From positions 3,283,469 to 3,347,468 of the forward strand of contig CAADRB010000009.1 of the NCBI GenBank assembly GCA_900708905.1: 64,000 nucleotides of DNA, in the 5' to 3' direction. This stretch comes from Hymenolepis diminuta (lineage: Eukaryota > Platyhelminthes > Cestoda > Cyclophyllidea > Hymenolepididae). The notes under the pieces are model-generated. The model was not told the origin of the DNA. It did no database searches and saw nothing but the letters and a program-made list of their open reading frames with translations. Shown here one piece after another: positions 14,441 through 27,940 of the stretch (position 1 is its first letter; each line of letters starts with the position of its first letter). A program made the position numbers and the translations under genes.

Positions 14441-17400
14441 GAGGTGATCTACGCCCGACTATTGATGAACATGATGGGTGACTTAGAAACAGCCTGAGGA
14501 AATTGATTATCTCTAGAAAAAACACTTACTAACACCCATATTAATAATATTATAGTATTAAATTTAATTGCAAAACAGTGTTATTATTAAAAATAAAATT
14601 TTGTAAGATAAAAATATTAGAGTTATTTTATGTTTTAATAGTTTATAAAAATTATTACTCAAGAATATATGCGGAAAACTTTTAAATTAGCATATAATTG
14701 AACCAAAATATCATAAATAAAAGTAGAATTTCAACAAACCTGTAGTAGATAATTTTTTTAATCCATGTACTCCATTATTGACACCTGTTATTCCATATTT
14801 TGTCTAACGAACATAAACGAAAACCGATTCCCTGATTTTAATCCCTTCATACTTAGATTCTATGCATTTTCGTCATAATTAACTTTATGACAGCCCACAG
14901 TAAACATTCAAAATTACTGGTTCATTGTGCTTTCTGAGTTTAATATCTGTTTCAATCAATAAATCAAGTCCTGCTTATCTGGATAATAATGATGAGGACG
15001 AAGAGTGAAGTTGAGCTCACGTTCAATAAGTTTCCGGTCAAAAATTCTTTTATTTAGGCTTTCACAAACAGATGTCAAACTATCAGAACGTCCTTTTGTT
15101 TTCTAGTAGAAATTTTTTATTTTTTTTGTCAGTGCTTTAATAAAGCTCCTTATTGCCACCTTGCTAACTGTTCCTCCAACTTCTATATAGAATATACATT
15201 GGCGTCTTCTCTAAAGTTGAAGATTTTCAACTCAGCAGGTTTAAAAATATAAAAGTATTTATCATCCTTTTGCATGTGCATTGCATTAATTCTAACTGAC
15301 AATAATGCCAGTTGATCTAAATGTTGATTGCGGGATATTTTGTTCCCCGAAAGAGCAAGCATGGCATTTTGTACTCGAAAATCAATAAAAAACCGTATTA
15401 AGATATATTATACCGGCATTTTTAATGTGCAGATAAATTTATTTATCATTCCTCACCGTAGATGCTAATAATAGATGAAAATTCGGAAAAATTAGTTTAA
15501 AATATTTACAAATGAATAACTTGAAATAAGATTTCATTTTTTCCAATATGTAAAATGATCCTTTAATAAGACCAACCGATAGATACAACAAAATAATTTG
15601 CAGTTAGGGTCACGTTAGTCAATTATTTAGTTCAATGACAATTTGACAATTTATGAGCATGCAGCAGATGTTTGAATACGATTGATTTTGGTCTATTGAA
15701 ATACGCTAAATCCATTCGGATCCTTGAAATATTCCATTGTGGTATTTTTGTGCTTGCTAAAAATAAACTTCCACACGTCCAAATCTGTTAAAACACTGAC
15801 ACTTTTTTGTCGTCTTCTAACATTCCGGGATTGAGAGGTTTTCTGAACTGAGAAAGGAAAATGTTTTAAATTCAGTCGTCTTCAGAAAAGAGAATAAAGA
15901 TTTCCCACCGTTTGGATCCTTACCTACGATTCATAAAATACCCACTATGTTAAGCTATTGTTTGAGTAAGCTTCAACCGACTGCATTTAAAAATATCAGC
16001 AAGCCTTCGGAACGCATTCGTTATCATGAAAGATTTGGTCTAATTTTTTAAACTTCCCAGAGAATGCCTCTGAATAAATTGTTATGGCAGTGTTCATGGT
16101 AAAAGGGAGATACAATCCCACTTTTATGCCGCATTTTATTTTTAGTTTTGGGATTTCCACTTCTCCGAGCGGATTTAAACAAAAGATTCAAAGTAAGCGT
16201 CTCAATTTGGCACATATAATCAGTCTTCATCAAAGTTTCTGATTTATTTCCGGTAACACTTGTTTAACCAAAATTTAACAAATGCTTTTTGGATTTTGAT
16301 GCTAGAAACTTCTTGGAAAACTTTAGCCATGACAAAGTCTATATGGTTAATGTATTTGATGATGGACAAGTTCTTTTAGAAATATCAAGAATTAGCTTGA
16401 ATTAACCAAAATTGATTATTTTATGTTTACTTCACTTGTTCTGATGATTAACAAACTTTTCCATTAATTTAGTGACCCATTGAACGATATGTTTATAAAA
16501 TTCAAGTTGGCGGTTTTTACAATCTAGAATTATTATTTACAATTGGACATTCACTAACTGTTTTTTCGCTTTTACCATTTTTAAATAATTTTTTATGAAG
16601 ATAGAAATAAGTTTTGTTTAAAAACCAATTCGAACTTGAAATTTACGGAAATTCGATTGCTTAATTGACGAATCATACGAGATTTAAAAAATCTTAATTC
16701 TTCAGGTTAGTTAAACTGGGGTTGTTCAAAATTGCAATTTTAAGATTTGCAATTTTGTTCCCAATACAATTTCACTGATCAAATTTATTTGAAAAATGTA
16801 GAAACAAACCTATATATCTGAATTATTGTCAATGAAAGGAAAGCAATTTTGTTTAATCTCCGCAAATCTTGGCCAGCGTGAACTAACTCCCACCGAATCA
16901 ATTTATGATTTTTCCCATTGACATTTCAACCACATATCTACTTGGCTCTCTTCTCTCCAACTTCTAAAGACCAACTCCTACTGTCGATTCTTCCGACTCC
17001 TTCTCGCTTCTGTTTTATAGCCCCTTCTCTGTTCGTCAAACAAATTAGAAGAAGATGAATGAATCCACTTTTTACTTATATCTTTTATATGATTTTCAAT
17101 TGCTAAATTTGGCATATTCAAGGGAATTTTTTGTATAGAAAAAAACTAAAAGCGTTCTCACTAAGAACAAGTGTATTTAGGAGATATCAAAGGACTTGAT
17201 TTGTTCTTACCAAACTTAAGTGTTCTGTATTAGAAGAAAAAATTCCCCCCTGAGTTTGAAGTTTCGACATATCAGAGAGTGTATGGCATTATTAGAACCC
17301 AGCATGTGATTAAAAGTCTATTTCTAAGTGTTTATTCAAGAATAACTAGTCGTGATTACCTTCAATTGAATAAAGGAAGCTTTCAAATCATTGCCCCTAT

Positions 17401-18615
17401 TGTGGAATCTCTAATTTTACACTTCATACTGCTCTGATACCACCCTGGCTAAACATCTATTGAGTTTTGAAAAACGATCAACAAGATTTAGTTGGGAGTT
17501 GAATTGATGTGTTACTGTTAAATAATGCCGACCAGTGTTAAAAAATGTTATACATACGGCACAATGAAACTGCCACAGTTTGCTATAAAAGCAATACCCC
17601 CAAGTTCCTCAACTTCACCTTACCTTTTGACTATTCTTCCAAGTAACGCGTTGAGTTGTCTCTACTTTTCTACGTCCCTCTTTCTGAACCCTACTCATAG
17701 TACGCCTTTCATTCATTACGTCGCCTTGACTTTTGTCTCAGTTTTTTAAACTCCACCATGTTGAAATTCCCTCGGTTTTACACATAAGCTTGTTTTCAAT
17801 CAATTATTTAGTAGAGAAGTCTCCACTATACTTTATTAATGGAAGTATTCACATTGCAGCCACTGTCTTCCTTATAATCATACCTGTGGAGAGGTACGTA
17901 GAAGCTTAAATATCGATTGCTCAGGAACTTCCTCTATCCTAACATTAGTAACTCGAGAGCTCTAGCCCCTCTTCATAAGCCACTTGAGATCTTTTGATTG
18001 GTTGAATGACGTTAAATTCATACAAGTCCGCACCACCTTGCTAATTTCTTCACTATCAGGACAGTATGCTTTTGAGTGAAAATCCGTTTTTTCCCAACTA
18101 AAAGCTTTGTAAATCGAATGGTTCCACTACCCAATCTTTTTAAATTGACAAATTCGATATAGCTATCAGACAAATTTAAGCGGGATTATGAAAACTCAGA
18201 TAAATGCAAATTTTGACTCATGAGTAATAATATCTCCGCGTTTATAGCATAGCTTTAGCTGAACGGAGTGTTCACGAATGCTCAAACCATGAAAACGCAA
18301 TGGACAAAGTGATGCCAATCGCAGCTCGGGTTATGCGAAAATCGCTGGTTTCGGGACAGAAACTACCAAACTCCATAATCTGTTTCTCTTTACTCAGTAA
18401 ATGTATTACTGAAAACTATACATCCCCTGATCATTGAAACGACTTTTAGATGTACTTAATAATTTGGGTGAATCGAACATAACTCATCGCCTTCAATCAG
18501 TATATAAGCAAAACACAATTTCTCATATCATAACACTCATATAGGATAAAATAGCAAAATAAAAATCTGTCCATCATAAGCATAACAGAAGACAATTTAC
18601 AAAAAGTGAAATGCC

Positions 18616-21600
18616 CTAACCGGCATTTTGAAGAGTTGATTCATCGGACATTTCCACATCCCAAGTTTGATTTGAAGAAGATGGTAAAGCCACGCCTTTT
18701 CTCTTTTGTTGTAGGGCAGAGGCATAGGCTTTCGTCAGCTCCCTATGCCGAGCGATATCCGTAGCAACGTCTCTGTAATCCTCAGGCATTTCAGTCACGT
18801 AGATGGGATGAAGACTGTCTTTTAGGAAAGGAAACCACTCAGGTAGCATATAGGGCTTAACCCAACCAACCAGAGGAGTTTGACCACAACGATAGTAGAC
18901 GCATGAGTGGTAGAATAGAACACCGTCTAGCTAAAAGGGAAAAGTCGATTGATCACACCGGTCTTTTTAGAGCCCATATTAAGGACCTAAATTAAGAGAT
19001 GCGAAGCTTTTAGTGAGATTATTACGATTTAATGATACTGTACTTGCCATATTTGATAAATAATGTCATTTTGTCTTCCTAACAGCCTCGTAAATTTATT
19101 AGTGATACAAGGGGGTTCGTGAGCTCTAATCATCAATGGTTTAAAGCGGAAATACATCTAAAAAAGATTTCAAAATATGAGGACAGATTCAGGGAAGGGG
19201 AGGAAATGCTTATTTCTGAGATGATTTATTAATTTAACGATAACCATTTATGGAAATAAAAAACGCGCCTAGTGTAATTTGTGGTTGAAAGTCAATTCAC
19301 CATCAGACCGATGACAGATTTGTTGAAACTACTTGTCATTACGTCAAAGCCAGCGTGCACTCGCATACTGATAGGACAATTGGACTATTTTGGTTTTAAC
19401 TGTGTAAGACTTAAGCCTTTAAGAAGTAGGCACACAAACTTGCCAGACTAAACCGGAACACACGCTTGCATGTAAAGTAAACGAATGTGGAAGCCAAACT
19501 GAGGGCTCAGTGTGGTTATTGGCTTAATCAGGGTACGTAGCCATTGGTTGCTATCACTGTGGTGAAGCTGGGCGGACATGAGGCAAATGACCGCCTGCAA
19601 TCTTTATGTACCTTGGTCCTTATTCCCATTTTTCATACAACTTATAGACTTTATACCATTATGTACTTGCTTGCCTCATCTATATGATGTGCCTTAACAT
19701 AGATATATTTAGATCACACTTCCTACACCTGTCAGACGTGAGCTTCTCATCCCAAAGATAAAATATCGATTTGCGGATTAGGCAAATTTATAGGTGTCTT
19801 ATCAGATAGACATGTGTATGAATCTAAATCTGCTTTGTTGAAAAAGCTCCATTCAGAACAATTTTCCAACATAACTGAACAGCCGCAAATAACCGATGGA
19901 TAAGCCATGTTGCCACTGAAGCACATTAATTAACGACCTCGCCAGTAGGTAGGGAAGCACTTATCAACACGCAGATCAGTCGGATCAACGTGGAAGAACA
20001 GCAGCCAATGGGAAGCTAAAATACCTAGATAAACTCATCACAAGGTCCTATACTGATAGGAGAAATAGTGGTCATTGTGGTAAGATGGATGCTTCCTCTC
20101 ACCTTTTTACTCTGTAATGCTTCTTGGCCCATTTCTATTGTTCATACGGTCACAAATCTTTGTCCTATCTATGAGATATCCTTTAGTATTTATTTAGATC
20201 ACTTTTTCTACAATATACATCTTTGTTCAAGAAAAAAACAGAATTGGGTAGAGCTTTCTATTAAATTAACAAAGCCGGAAATATTTTAACCTACAATAAA
20301 CTTACGGCCAAAGAATAGTACACATAATACTGATTGTCATAAATACCATTTTCCAATTAGTACTATTGCAACGAGGTTACCATGATCACTTTCTTAAAAT
20401 GCCGCTAAATGTTCACTTTTTTCCTAATAATAACGCAGGATAATACCAGACAACTTTCTCTGTGGGAATGTATAAACAGCATTGAACGAAACCAAATACT
20501 AGCAACAAGATCGTTGGAAACTACTGAGTTAATGAGCTCAATCAATAAAAACGATATATCTGGTAACAATACCAAAAGGACAATTGTAAAGAGTGAATAT
20601 CTTAGCTTAAATACTGTCATCTTGAAAAAGTCACGTAAGAAATACTTCTTTCAGTACAACGGACAGCAGCCCCTCACTTCACCCCAAATATGGGAAAGAA
20701 ACGTTTGAAATCATTGTGATTTCACTAATTGTTAGTAAATAAATTAAGCCAATAATTAGATTATTTGTAATACTGCTTGGTTTGCGTAGTTATCTGTAGC
20801 AAAGAAGAAATACGCAATTAAATATGTAATAGTTAGAATCGGCAGGTGATACAATTTTTGTGGAAGAAATAGGGAAAATAAATTTTAAGTGCCAATGAAA
20901 ATGACAGAACGGGGCAGATAATCAAGGAAATCGATAAATGAGCTCACATACCCAAAAGAAATACTACTGATTTTGGCTAGTAGACGTTATGTCAACAAAA
21001 AAATAGGAATGAGAAGGGTAATTTGGTAAAGAACATTAGAAACTCCTCGGGGTTCAGTTTTCCAGAAATCCAACAATTACATGCACCACAAATTCAATAA
21101 TTTCAAATGCTATAAAAATCCGAACATTTCTGAAGCAACCTATCAGATCATAATCTTAAATAGGTCTGAGTGAGAGAAAGGAAAGAAATTCAACGAGTTG
21201 GCATCAACTACCTAGTGCCTCAACTATTAAGAGAGAATGCATTGAAGCGGAACGAACAACTAACTAATTTAGTTAATCAGAGAATAAGCTCTGAATATCG
21301 ACAAACACAGGGACCTACGTAGAAAATCAGGTTATCCGGATATTGGAATAGCCGTCGATGGAGAAGTGAACTATATTCATTGCACAATCCAAAAAAATGA
21401 AATTAAATTTTTTTGAAACCATTAACTTTCCTACATTTTTTAGTAAAAGCAACATAAACAAATTAACTTATCTTCAGTTAACCTTAAGAAAAAGGTATTC
21501 AAATCACGTGTTTTTAAATTTCACATTCAATATGTAAAAGAAACTATAATTTACAAATCATTACTCCTCATAGAACATAGAACGTTGGTGGCATATAAAT

Positions 21601-22600
21601 GAAACAGTTAAACAGAATATTTCAACAGCTGAATACCTCAAATGGAGGCGGAGATGAAAATACCGATTTCATAGTATCTTTATCACAGGCGTACGCGGGA
21701 ACAATTTTAAATTGGGCCTATAAGAGAAAGAAAGTCCAAATTACAACCGTATGGGTAAATTATAAAAATGAAATGAAGTAGCGACATCACACCGGGTCAG
21801 TATTTTCATAAGCTTCGACGTTAGTCTTATGATAGTTTTCCAGCCATTCACATCGTTCGAAGAACTAAACAAATATTAATACATGTGAATTAAATTAGAG
21901 GATTTTAAAGCAATCTTGGAGGTAAGGAGAACTAATCTACCGTAACATCATCATAGGAAGTCGATTTAAAGGATATCAAATCGAGAACCATAAAAATGAG
22001 CTTCCCATCTGGGAATTCTGACGAGGCAGAATCTTGATGCACCTTGTTACGATTATCAACCATGATACAATCTAAAACCGTCTCATAGCGATGCATCATT
22101 ACAGAACTTTGGCCCAAACCGCCACCTGGAAGCCTGGAAAGAAATGACTCGATACGAGTGCCCGATCTTGCATATACATCCGTTCTCCCCTTCCAAGCGA
22201 CTACGCAAACGTGACGCCCCTTGGGACACAATTTAAAGAGGTAGTCGGTCTCAAAATCTTTCGGCATGAACAAAAACCATTCGGCGAGCATAATCATAGA
22301 GCGCTTCCTGCCTTGACGACCGACTTTGCTGCTTTTATTTGCAGGCTTTTCTGACCAGGGATTTTTGACCTGATTCAAATCGCGATTGCTATTAAATTTA
22401 TCCCTTCTTTTTGCATTCCGCTCGACTTCAAACAATTCATTTCTCCAACGACGTGCTTGATCTTCCGCAGGCCACGTATTTTTGTACAGAGAACGGTGTG
22501 GAGAATCCGCATGATTATTCACAGCTACTTGTATTTGATCTGTGCCAGATAAAGCAGAAAGTTGATGCGACAACCCATTCAGTTGATCAACGTAATCCAT
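18616..22600 (-). CDS. SNUPN: Snurportin-1 (importin-beta adaptor for m3G-capped snRNPs)
   Basis: Snurportin-1 binds the trimethylguanosine cap of spliceosomal U snRNAs and carries the snRNPs into the nucleus through importin-beta. The coding exons on the minus strand are 22600-21941, 21864-21793, 21717-21637 and 18930-18616, all joined in phase 0 with GT/AG introns of 76, 75 and 2706 nt. The product is 375 residues; human snurportin-1 is 360. Residues about 35-75 resemble the importin-beta-binding region (HRSLYKNTW, then ERNAKRRDKF). The cap-binding domain follows: MLAEWFLFMPKDFE (104-117), SFLSRLPGG (152-160), TVLDCI (174-179), FKIVPAY (exon 3) and, across the last junction, PFE/LDGVLFYH and TPLVGWVKPYM (289-299). 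Trp294 matches the Trp that stacks on the cap in the human protein (W276). The ATG at 22600 is chosen because the frame upstream lacks another ATG and the N-terminus then matches the family. It overlaps a small ORF by 22 nt. Identity is confident; exon ends were set by eye. Confidence 0.93.
19678..19727 (+). repeat. Short diverged direct repeat, copy 1 (snurportin intron 3)
   Basis: The stretch ending TTTAGATCACACTTCCTAC resembles 20165-20211, which ends TTTAGATCACTTTTTCTAC, over about 50 bases; weaker similarity may extend about 100 bases upstream of both. Both lie in the long third intron of the snurportin gene, about 0.5 kb apart, in the same orientation. They could be ends of a decayed mobile element. 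Low certainty. Confidence 0.35.
20165..20211 (+). repeat. Short diverged direct repeat, copy 2 (snurportin intron 3)
   Basis: Partner of 19678-19727; see that entry. The 99-codon plus-strand frame at 20409-20708 just downstream shows no recognisable motif and is not called. Confidence 0.35.
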
Positions 22601-22791
22601 CCTAACACCGCGTAAAACACAGACTTGTACGGTGGAGCAAACCAAAAGTAGGCTAAACTAGCAACGGCACCGACCAATAGGAGGGCTTCTCCTTCTAATG
22701 CATCTAGGCCCACGCTACAATAAATTGATGGGCCAATGGTAAAGAAGCACGCTGGCGTAAAGCTATACAGTGGACTAATTTCCAACTTCAT
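22579..22791 (-). CDS. Small membrane-protein-like ORF overlapping the snurportin start
   Basis: An ATG at 22791 opens a 70-codon frame ending at 22579, so it overlaps the first 22 nt of the snurportin coding region in another frame. The product has two hydrophobic spans (about residues 11-28 and 35-51) separated by an acidic turn (DALEGE), with SLAYFWFAPPYKS near the end of the second; the composition, rich in Ala, Leu, Val, Gly and Trp, is unlike local chance frames. I do not recognise the family. Three readings are possible: a separate small protein on a dicistronic transcript resolved by spliced-leader trans-splicing at GTGTTAG just before the snurportin ATG; the first exon of a longer snurportin isoform, joined in frame through a 29-nt intron (GTACAAGT to GTGTTAG); or chance. 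Confidence 0.4.
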   Translation of the reverse strand: MKLEISPLYSFTPACFFTIGPSIYCSVGLDALEGEALLLVGAVASLAYFWFAPPYKSVFYAVLGWITLIN

Positions 22792-23278
22792 GACGTTTTA
22801 TCACTTACGCTAATGGCGTGCGTGACATGGCCGTTTCTGTGTCACATTTCTCTCTTTTCCTCAACTTTCCATCGAATGCCTGTACCTTCAATCTGTCATT
22901 TATGTGGCTTGTCTATGGTCAGTGCTTCTGTCTACGCTAGGCCGTCTCACAATCTCAAAAACTTAAAAAAGATCCGATTATTCAAGGCCTTTGAAACTGC
23001 GTGTGAATAATAAAGAACGTATTAATTTCACTCAAATAAAATCTATGCTCTTTATCAAACTTCCAAATATCTAATTATGCAATAGTTTTATTGACCACCT
23101 ATATAACTTCAGTAGCCTTATAAATTAAACATTTTTATTAAGAAAACTAAATGGAATATTTCATAATGCTAAAATACTTTATTGCCAAGGTCATTTTGTT
23201 CGGAGACATCGGAATAATTTTGACGAACACAAATTTGCCGCATTACAGCCTTTATGTTTAACGTTCAGTGTTTTATGC
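22792..23278. promoter_or_regulatory. Divergent intergenic region, snurportin side and small membrane gene side
   Basis: These 487 bases separate the minus-strand small ORF/snurportin start from the plus-strand gene starting at 23279, so they should hold the upstream control regions of both. I can point to no certain promoter element. CATTACAG at 23241-23248 could be an acceptor for a 5' UTR intron or spliced leader for the plus-strand gene. Confidence 0.35.
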
Positions 23279-23776
23279 ATGATGAGGGTTTCGTGTGCTA
23301 ATATACTTAATTCTATCGCGTGGATTTTTGTGTTTCTAATAACGTGGCCCTTGTCATTTGTGTTGGCTATCATTGAAGTCCTTCTTATTCCTCTTTGTGT
23401 TTGTTCTACAAGGGTGAAAGATATGGTGGAGGAACTTGACCGGATATCTAAAGTATGTGTTTTAAATGTTTATGTATACAATTACGCTAACAAATATCGT
23501 TTTATTGTTGGTATCAGAATTTTATTGTCATAATTTTTTCCTGCCAATATTGGTTATTTTTGGAAATCAACTATTTTTTATTATTTTCTCTTCTCCCTAT
23601 ATACCTTCTTATTCTTAGTCATATTTATTTTTACCCATTCAATGTCCATATTTTATTCTTTATTTCAGTGGTTCGCCTTTGTTCCTATGGAGAACGCGTA
23701 CAAAAGTAAGCCAATTCGCACCCGGCAGGAAATCCCTGTGCCAGCTGATGAACCGGGATCTCCAGATCTAGTCTAA
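23279..23776 (+). CDS. Small two-exon membrane protein, family not recognised
   Basis: Exon 1 is 23279-23452 and exon 2 is 23669-23776, joined in phase 0 across a 216-nt GT/AG intron with a good pyrimidine tract (ATTTCAG). The product is 93 residues. Residues 9-42 form one long hydrophobic span (WIFVFLITWPLSFVLAIIEV, then LLIPLCVC) with prolines in mid-span and Cys at 40 and 42, which could form a hairpin in the membrane and be palmitoylated. An acidic and basic tail follows (VKDMVEELDRISK, then residues 59-93 with PIRTRQEIPVPADEPGSP). No signal peptide cleavage site is obvious. The start could be at either of the paired ATG codons, and the frame is also open upstream, so an earlier exon is possible. 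The splice-consistent frame and the clear change in composition support a real gene. Function unknown. Confidence 0.6.
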
Positions 23777-26700
23777 CTTCGATTCTTTACTAAATTACCA
23801 CCAAATCTATCCTAGACACTTTCCTACTTACTTGCCTTTGGTTTCGTATGAATGCATATTGATTTCCATTAATTTTCACGAGCCTCAAGTGTATATTTTC
23901 CTTTTTTTCTCCCACTCCCCGGTTGCATTTCTCTATCCTTTTTTTTTCGTTCTGCTTGTTCTCTTTTTTTACCCCCTCAGATGTTGTCCGTCACTAAATT
24001 TTGCGGCCTATATGATACTTGGCTTTTAATATACTCTCACGTAGGTTTGGGCCCGTTGTATTTGACACTGATTCCTTTCGCCAAATAGAGTTTTACAGTA
24101 TTTTTATGTTGAAGAGTAAGTCATTTTATGGCGTTGGTCATTTAGCCGGAAATCACCCAAATGACCAAGTATGGACTTCGTTGTAGTTCTAATCACTACT
24201 TGATTTGTAATCATGCCGTTGTTCAGTTTCATTTGAGATAAGTAGTTATAGAATAACCTTCCTGCTTTAACACTTTGTTCCGGCAGACGTACTTTTCTCC
24301 CTGTGCTTTATAATAAATTATTCTGAGTTATCTTCTTTTCCAATAATTTAAAAATATGCAAACACGTGAGCATTTGAAACAAGCGACCTGCGTCACTATC
24401 AGGACTGCCCCATTTAAATGGAATGGAATAATAAGCAGTGAGTCCTCTATTAGATCAGCGGTATCGGATATGCGGAGCGATAGATCGGTAATTCTTCATT
24501 TTCAAAGTCTGATATTTTATTAACTAATCAACCGAATTGCTGGAAAGGAACCTTTTGACATGTGGTCTTGTTTTAAGTTTGATTTTTACGTGAGCATTCG
24601 ATTCCCCAAGCTTACTAGGATAATGTTCATTATACTTGACTTGGGCAGAAGGAAAGTGTTGTGGAACCGCTTAGATGAGAAAATCATACTATACTTACCA
24701 CCTTGCAGGTCAGAATTGACCATCCGTCACCAGATTTGCACTGGGGAGCGTCGATCTCGTGCCTTCTACCTTAGCGAACATTGACCACTGCGTTGTATAT
24801 GCATTCACCTAAATCGCTTAGGAATCTGTTTTAGAACCTGTAACAAGGTAGTTCTTTGTATCATTCTGTGTAAGTACTTCTTTCCGCATTTCCGACGATT
24901 GTCTTCTTGAATAGTTTGTTTCTAAACTCCATTTTGCACCTATAAATTTTAGCACATTCTTGAAAACTTAAACTTCCAAAGGTTTTATATTGATTTACCT
25001 TAGACTTGTCTATTTCTAACTACCCTGCATCATATTATTAAAATTGAGAAACCATACTGATGATGCCCATTGATGAGTATGCATCCATTCACATACTAAT
25101 ATTGGAATCATGAGGCCAAGATGTAGAAATCACACAAACACTCGAGTAGTTTTTGGCTATAATGAGGTAATGGGATCCAATTACTTTTGGAGTTTTGTCG
25201 CTACTAACTTCTCCAACAATGGTTATTAGCTAGTTAGTTCCCCACAATTAAAAGCAGATAAAGAAATGTGCTAGCATTTTCTAAAAAATCCTCCAAGGCC
25301 AGTGTTGTTTGAGTAATTATTTCATAACAATCTTTATAATTTAACTGAGGCCACAAATATGATGGCTAAGAGGCTGTTGCTAGCGCTCATTATCAGTCTG
25401 TCTGACTGTCCATGGGTGGGAAATTCAATGTTCGTTGAATTGTTATCGTATTAACTTCTTCTGATTAGGATTCATATTTTGTGTAAAAGGTGAAGCTTTT
25501 TAAGTATCGATTTAGCTAAATTGTGGTTTTATCCTTGATTGGATACCCAATCACATGTATTTCTGCAATTTTTCATGACCTACTGATGGTCCTTCATTGG
25601 CTAATATTGAAAGGTGTAGATTTTTAATTGGTTGTATGGACAAAAAACTCTCAAATAAAACCAATTTTCCATCGTCATTTTATGATGTTAATAACGTAAA
25701 ATACCAGATCGTAATATTAAGTTACTAAAATTTCATTTTCATTTCTTACACTTAAATGTAGATGAAGTTTACTCTCCAAGGTGTGAAGTTAAAAATTTAA
25801 GATGAACATCAATTTACGGACATCACTCTCCGTCTCTGTTGATCTGTTGAATTCTATTTACCTTTTTAGTTACTCCTTTTAGCGGTGAATGCATCTTAAG
25901 CGGAAAGGGATTCATACCCTCAACTGGTTATTTTTTCAGCCTCCTCTGAACCAAATCAGTTGGTCGCTGCAGAATCTTCAATCCCTTCGTGAAATTCTAT
26001 TTATTAAATCCTAAGATAGTTACAATTTACAAAGTATTTCATCCAGTGTTATTAGCACCGCTTTAAATTAATCAACTAGTAGTATCATATAAAAATTGCT
26101 TTAAATACTATATAATGTCACTATAGTACGAAAAATATCAGATAAGTTTTGGGTTGCTGTGGTAATTTCATGCAGAATTCCTCAAATAATTTATTAATAA
26201 GGTCAAACCTTATGGCCAATAACAGCTATTCATACTGTAGAATAGCTTTGAAACAACTTTCGAAAGTTCTCTGATATTTTTGTACTCAAAGGCAATCCCA
26301 AATACTCATAGTTGGGAAATAGGACATCAAGAGAGATTAATGCTTCAATTCACTCTCTAAATGTGATGCACTTTTAGAAGGTTCTAGAGTATCGCTTGTA
26401 ATTTATATATAAAATCTAAAAGCTTAAAACAGGCAAAGAAAAGGAGGTGAGAAAAGCAGTCGAAAATTGTGTTTTTGGTAACTCACGCTCTTGAGTTGCG
26501 TCCAAAGTGGACAGAGAAAATTAAGACATCCATCGTATCACATACATTTGAGTGTTGAAAAAGTACTCTGGGAGTTTTAAGCTACAAAACGCTGATGCGT
26601 CGGTGATAAAAGAGAAAAAGTGTAACATCATGTGAGATTGATTGAATGTGAGCAGAGTACGCAAATAATTGTAGGTCGCTTTCGGCCAGTGAAATGCATG

Positions 26701-27940
26701 GAAGAAAGAAAATACAGCCGATTAAGAAAATTCATAACCGTGCACGGTTCTTTGTTTCTGAAAGTTCTACCGTTTTTCGAAGCAAATAGTTAACTTTCAG
26801 GATAATAGACGTAGGTAAAAGAAAGCTCTAACGTAGATGAGCTGTAATTTCATTTATCGGTTCACTATGAATGTGAATATCGTAATAACTGAAATATCAT
26901 TTGGGAACAGAAGAGTCGGTATCTAAGTATCAGTAGACCTTTGTAGTCAATATATGTCCTGTTAAATTTAAGTTGATTCAATAAATGTGTGGACTATTCT
27001 TTCTTACGTTTTTCATGGTGCTTAATTATTATGGCAACATTTTCTTTCTATAAATCATCTGTGAACTCTTATTAGTGCCTACTTGTAATAATGTCAGCAT
27101 AACGTGAGAATATTATAATTCTTTTTACTTGGCGCTTCCTATATTTTTTTAGTGAAGATATTCGTAGTCATTCTTAATGAATCATTTAGAATAAAAAATC
27201 CATTGGTTAATTTTCCTCAAACAAGGTGAGAAAGAATCACAGTTTGGTGTGAGAAATATACTCAGAAGTGTGAGAAGAAGGTTCTGGAAAGGATGTCCAA
27301 TAAGAAACATCATAACTAATTACAACTTCATTGGAGCATATTGACGGACACTCTCATTGTCTATGTAACGTATTTTCTTGCGTTTCCACTTGATATGACC
27401 GATTATGATAGCGGTGATTAAATTAATGAGATCGGAAAATTCTCTAATTCAAATATCGCCAGTCGTTAAAAATTCAACCGATTTAATATGCGCTTACTAG
27501 TACTATTGTTTCCAATATATTTTTTCTAATGATCTGATTTACTTTATTGTATAAGCGGCATGAATGGAGGCCGTTTTTGTGATATATGCTAATGATCGCA
27601 CCAGCCAATCATAATGACTGTATTATCTAACTCAACAGTCATTTCTATCCTATCTGCATGGAAGAAAAACCAACCAGAGTGCCAGGATTTGTATATACTA
27701 TCGGGAACCCAAATGAGGAATCAACGACACACCGAGTGCATGATCCTTCTTCTATATTCGTGCTCTCTCCTCTTTCCCTTCATTTACGTTCACGCACTTG
27801 TATTCCTTCTCATTGTGAATTTTTTCCCATTAAACTCCTATTCTATTCTTACAATTGATAGAACTTCAACAAATCAACGCTCACTGCTCCAGTGCTTACG
27901 TTTTCCCATATTTCCTTATCAGTACGCTGGTGCACATCGG

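Larger units (their letters stand above)
105..18615. other. Long gene-poor AT-rich stretch
   Basis: I find no coding region here that I can support. The longest open frames (for example 9801-10091 minus, 96 codons, and 3477-3728 minus, 83 codons) are rich in Ile, Phe, Asn and Lys, as expected for chance frames in AT-rich DNA, and show no family motif. The stretch contains AT microsatellites, a short perfect hairpin near 1.85 kb, one copy of a dispersed repeat at 14.35-14.44 kb, and pyrimidine-rich patches at 16.93-17.04 and 17.58-17.75 kb. Small exons of a gene with long introns could be missed. Confidence 0.55.

Noticed and set aside
20409..20708. 99-codon ATG frame antisense to the long snurportin intron
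   Set aside because: Composition is Asn/Ser/Ile/Lys-rich as in chance frames, and a similarly long frame exists on the other strand of the same stretch.
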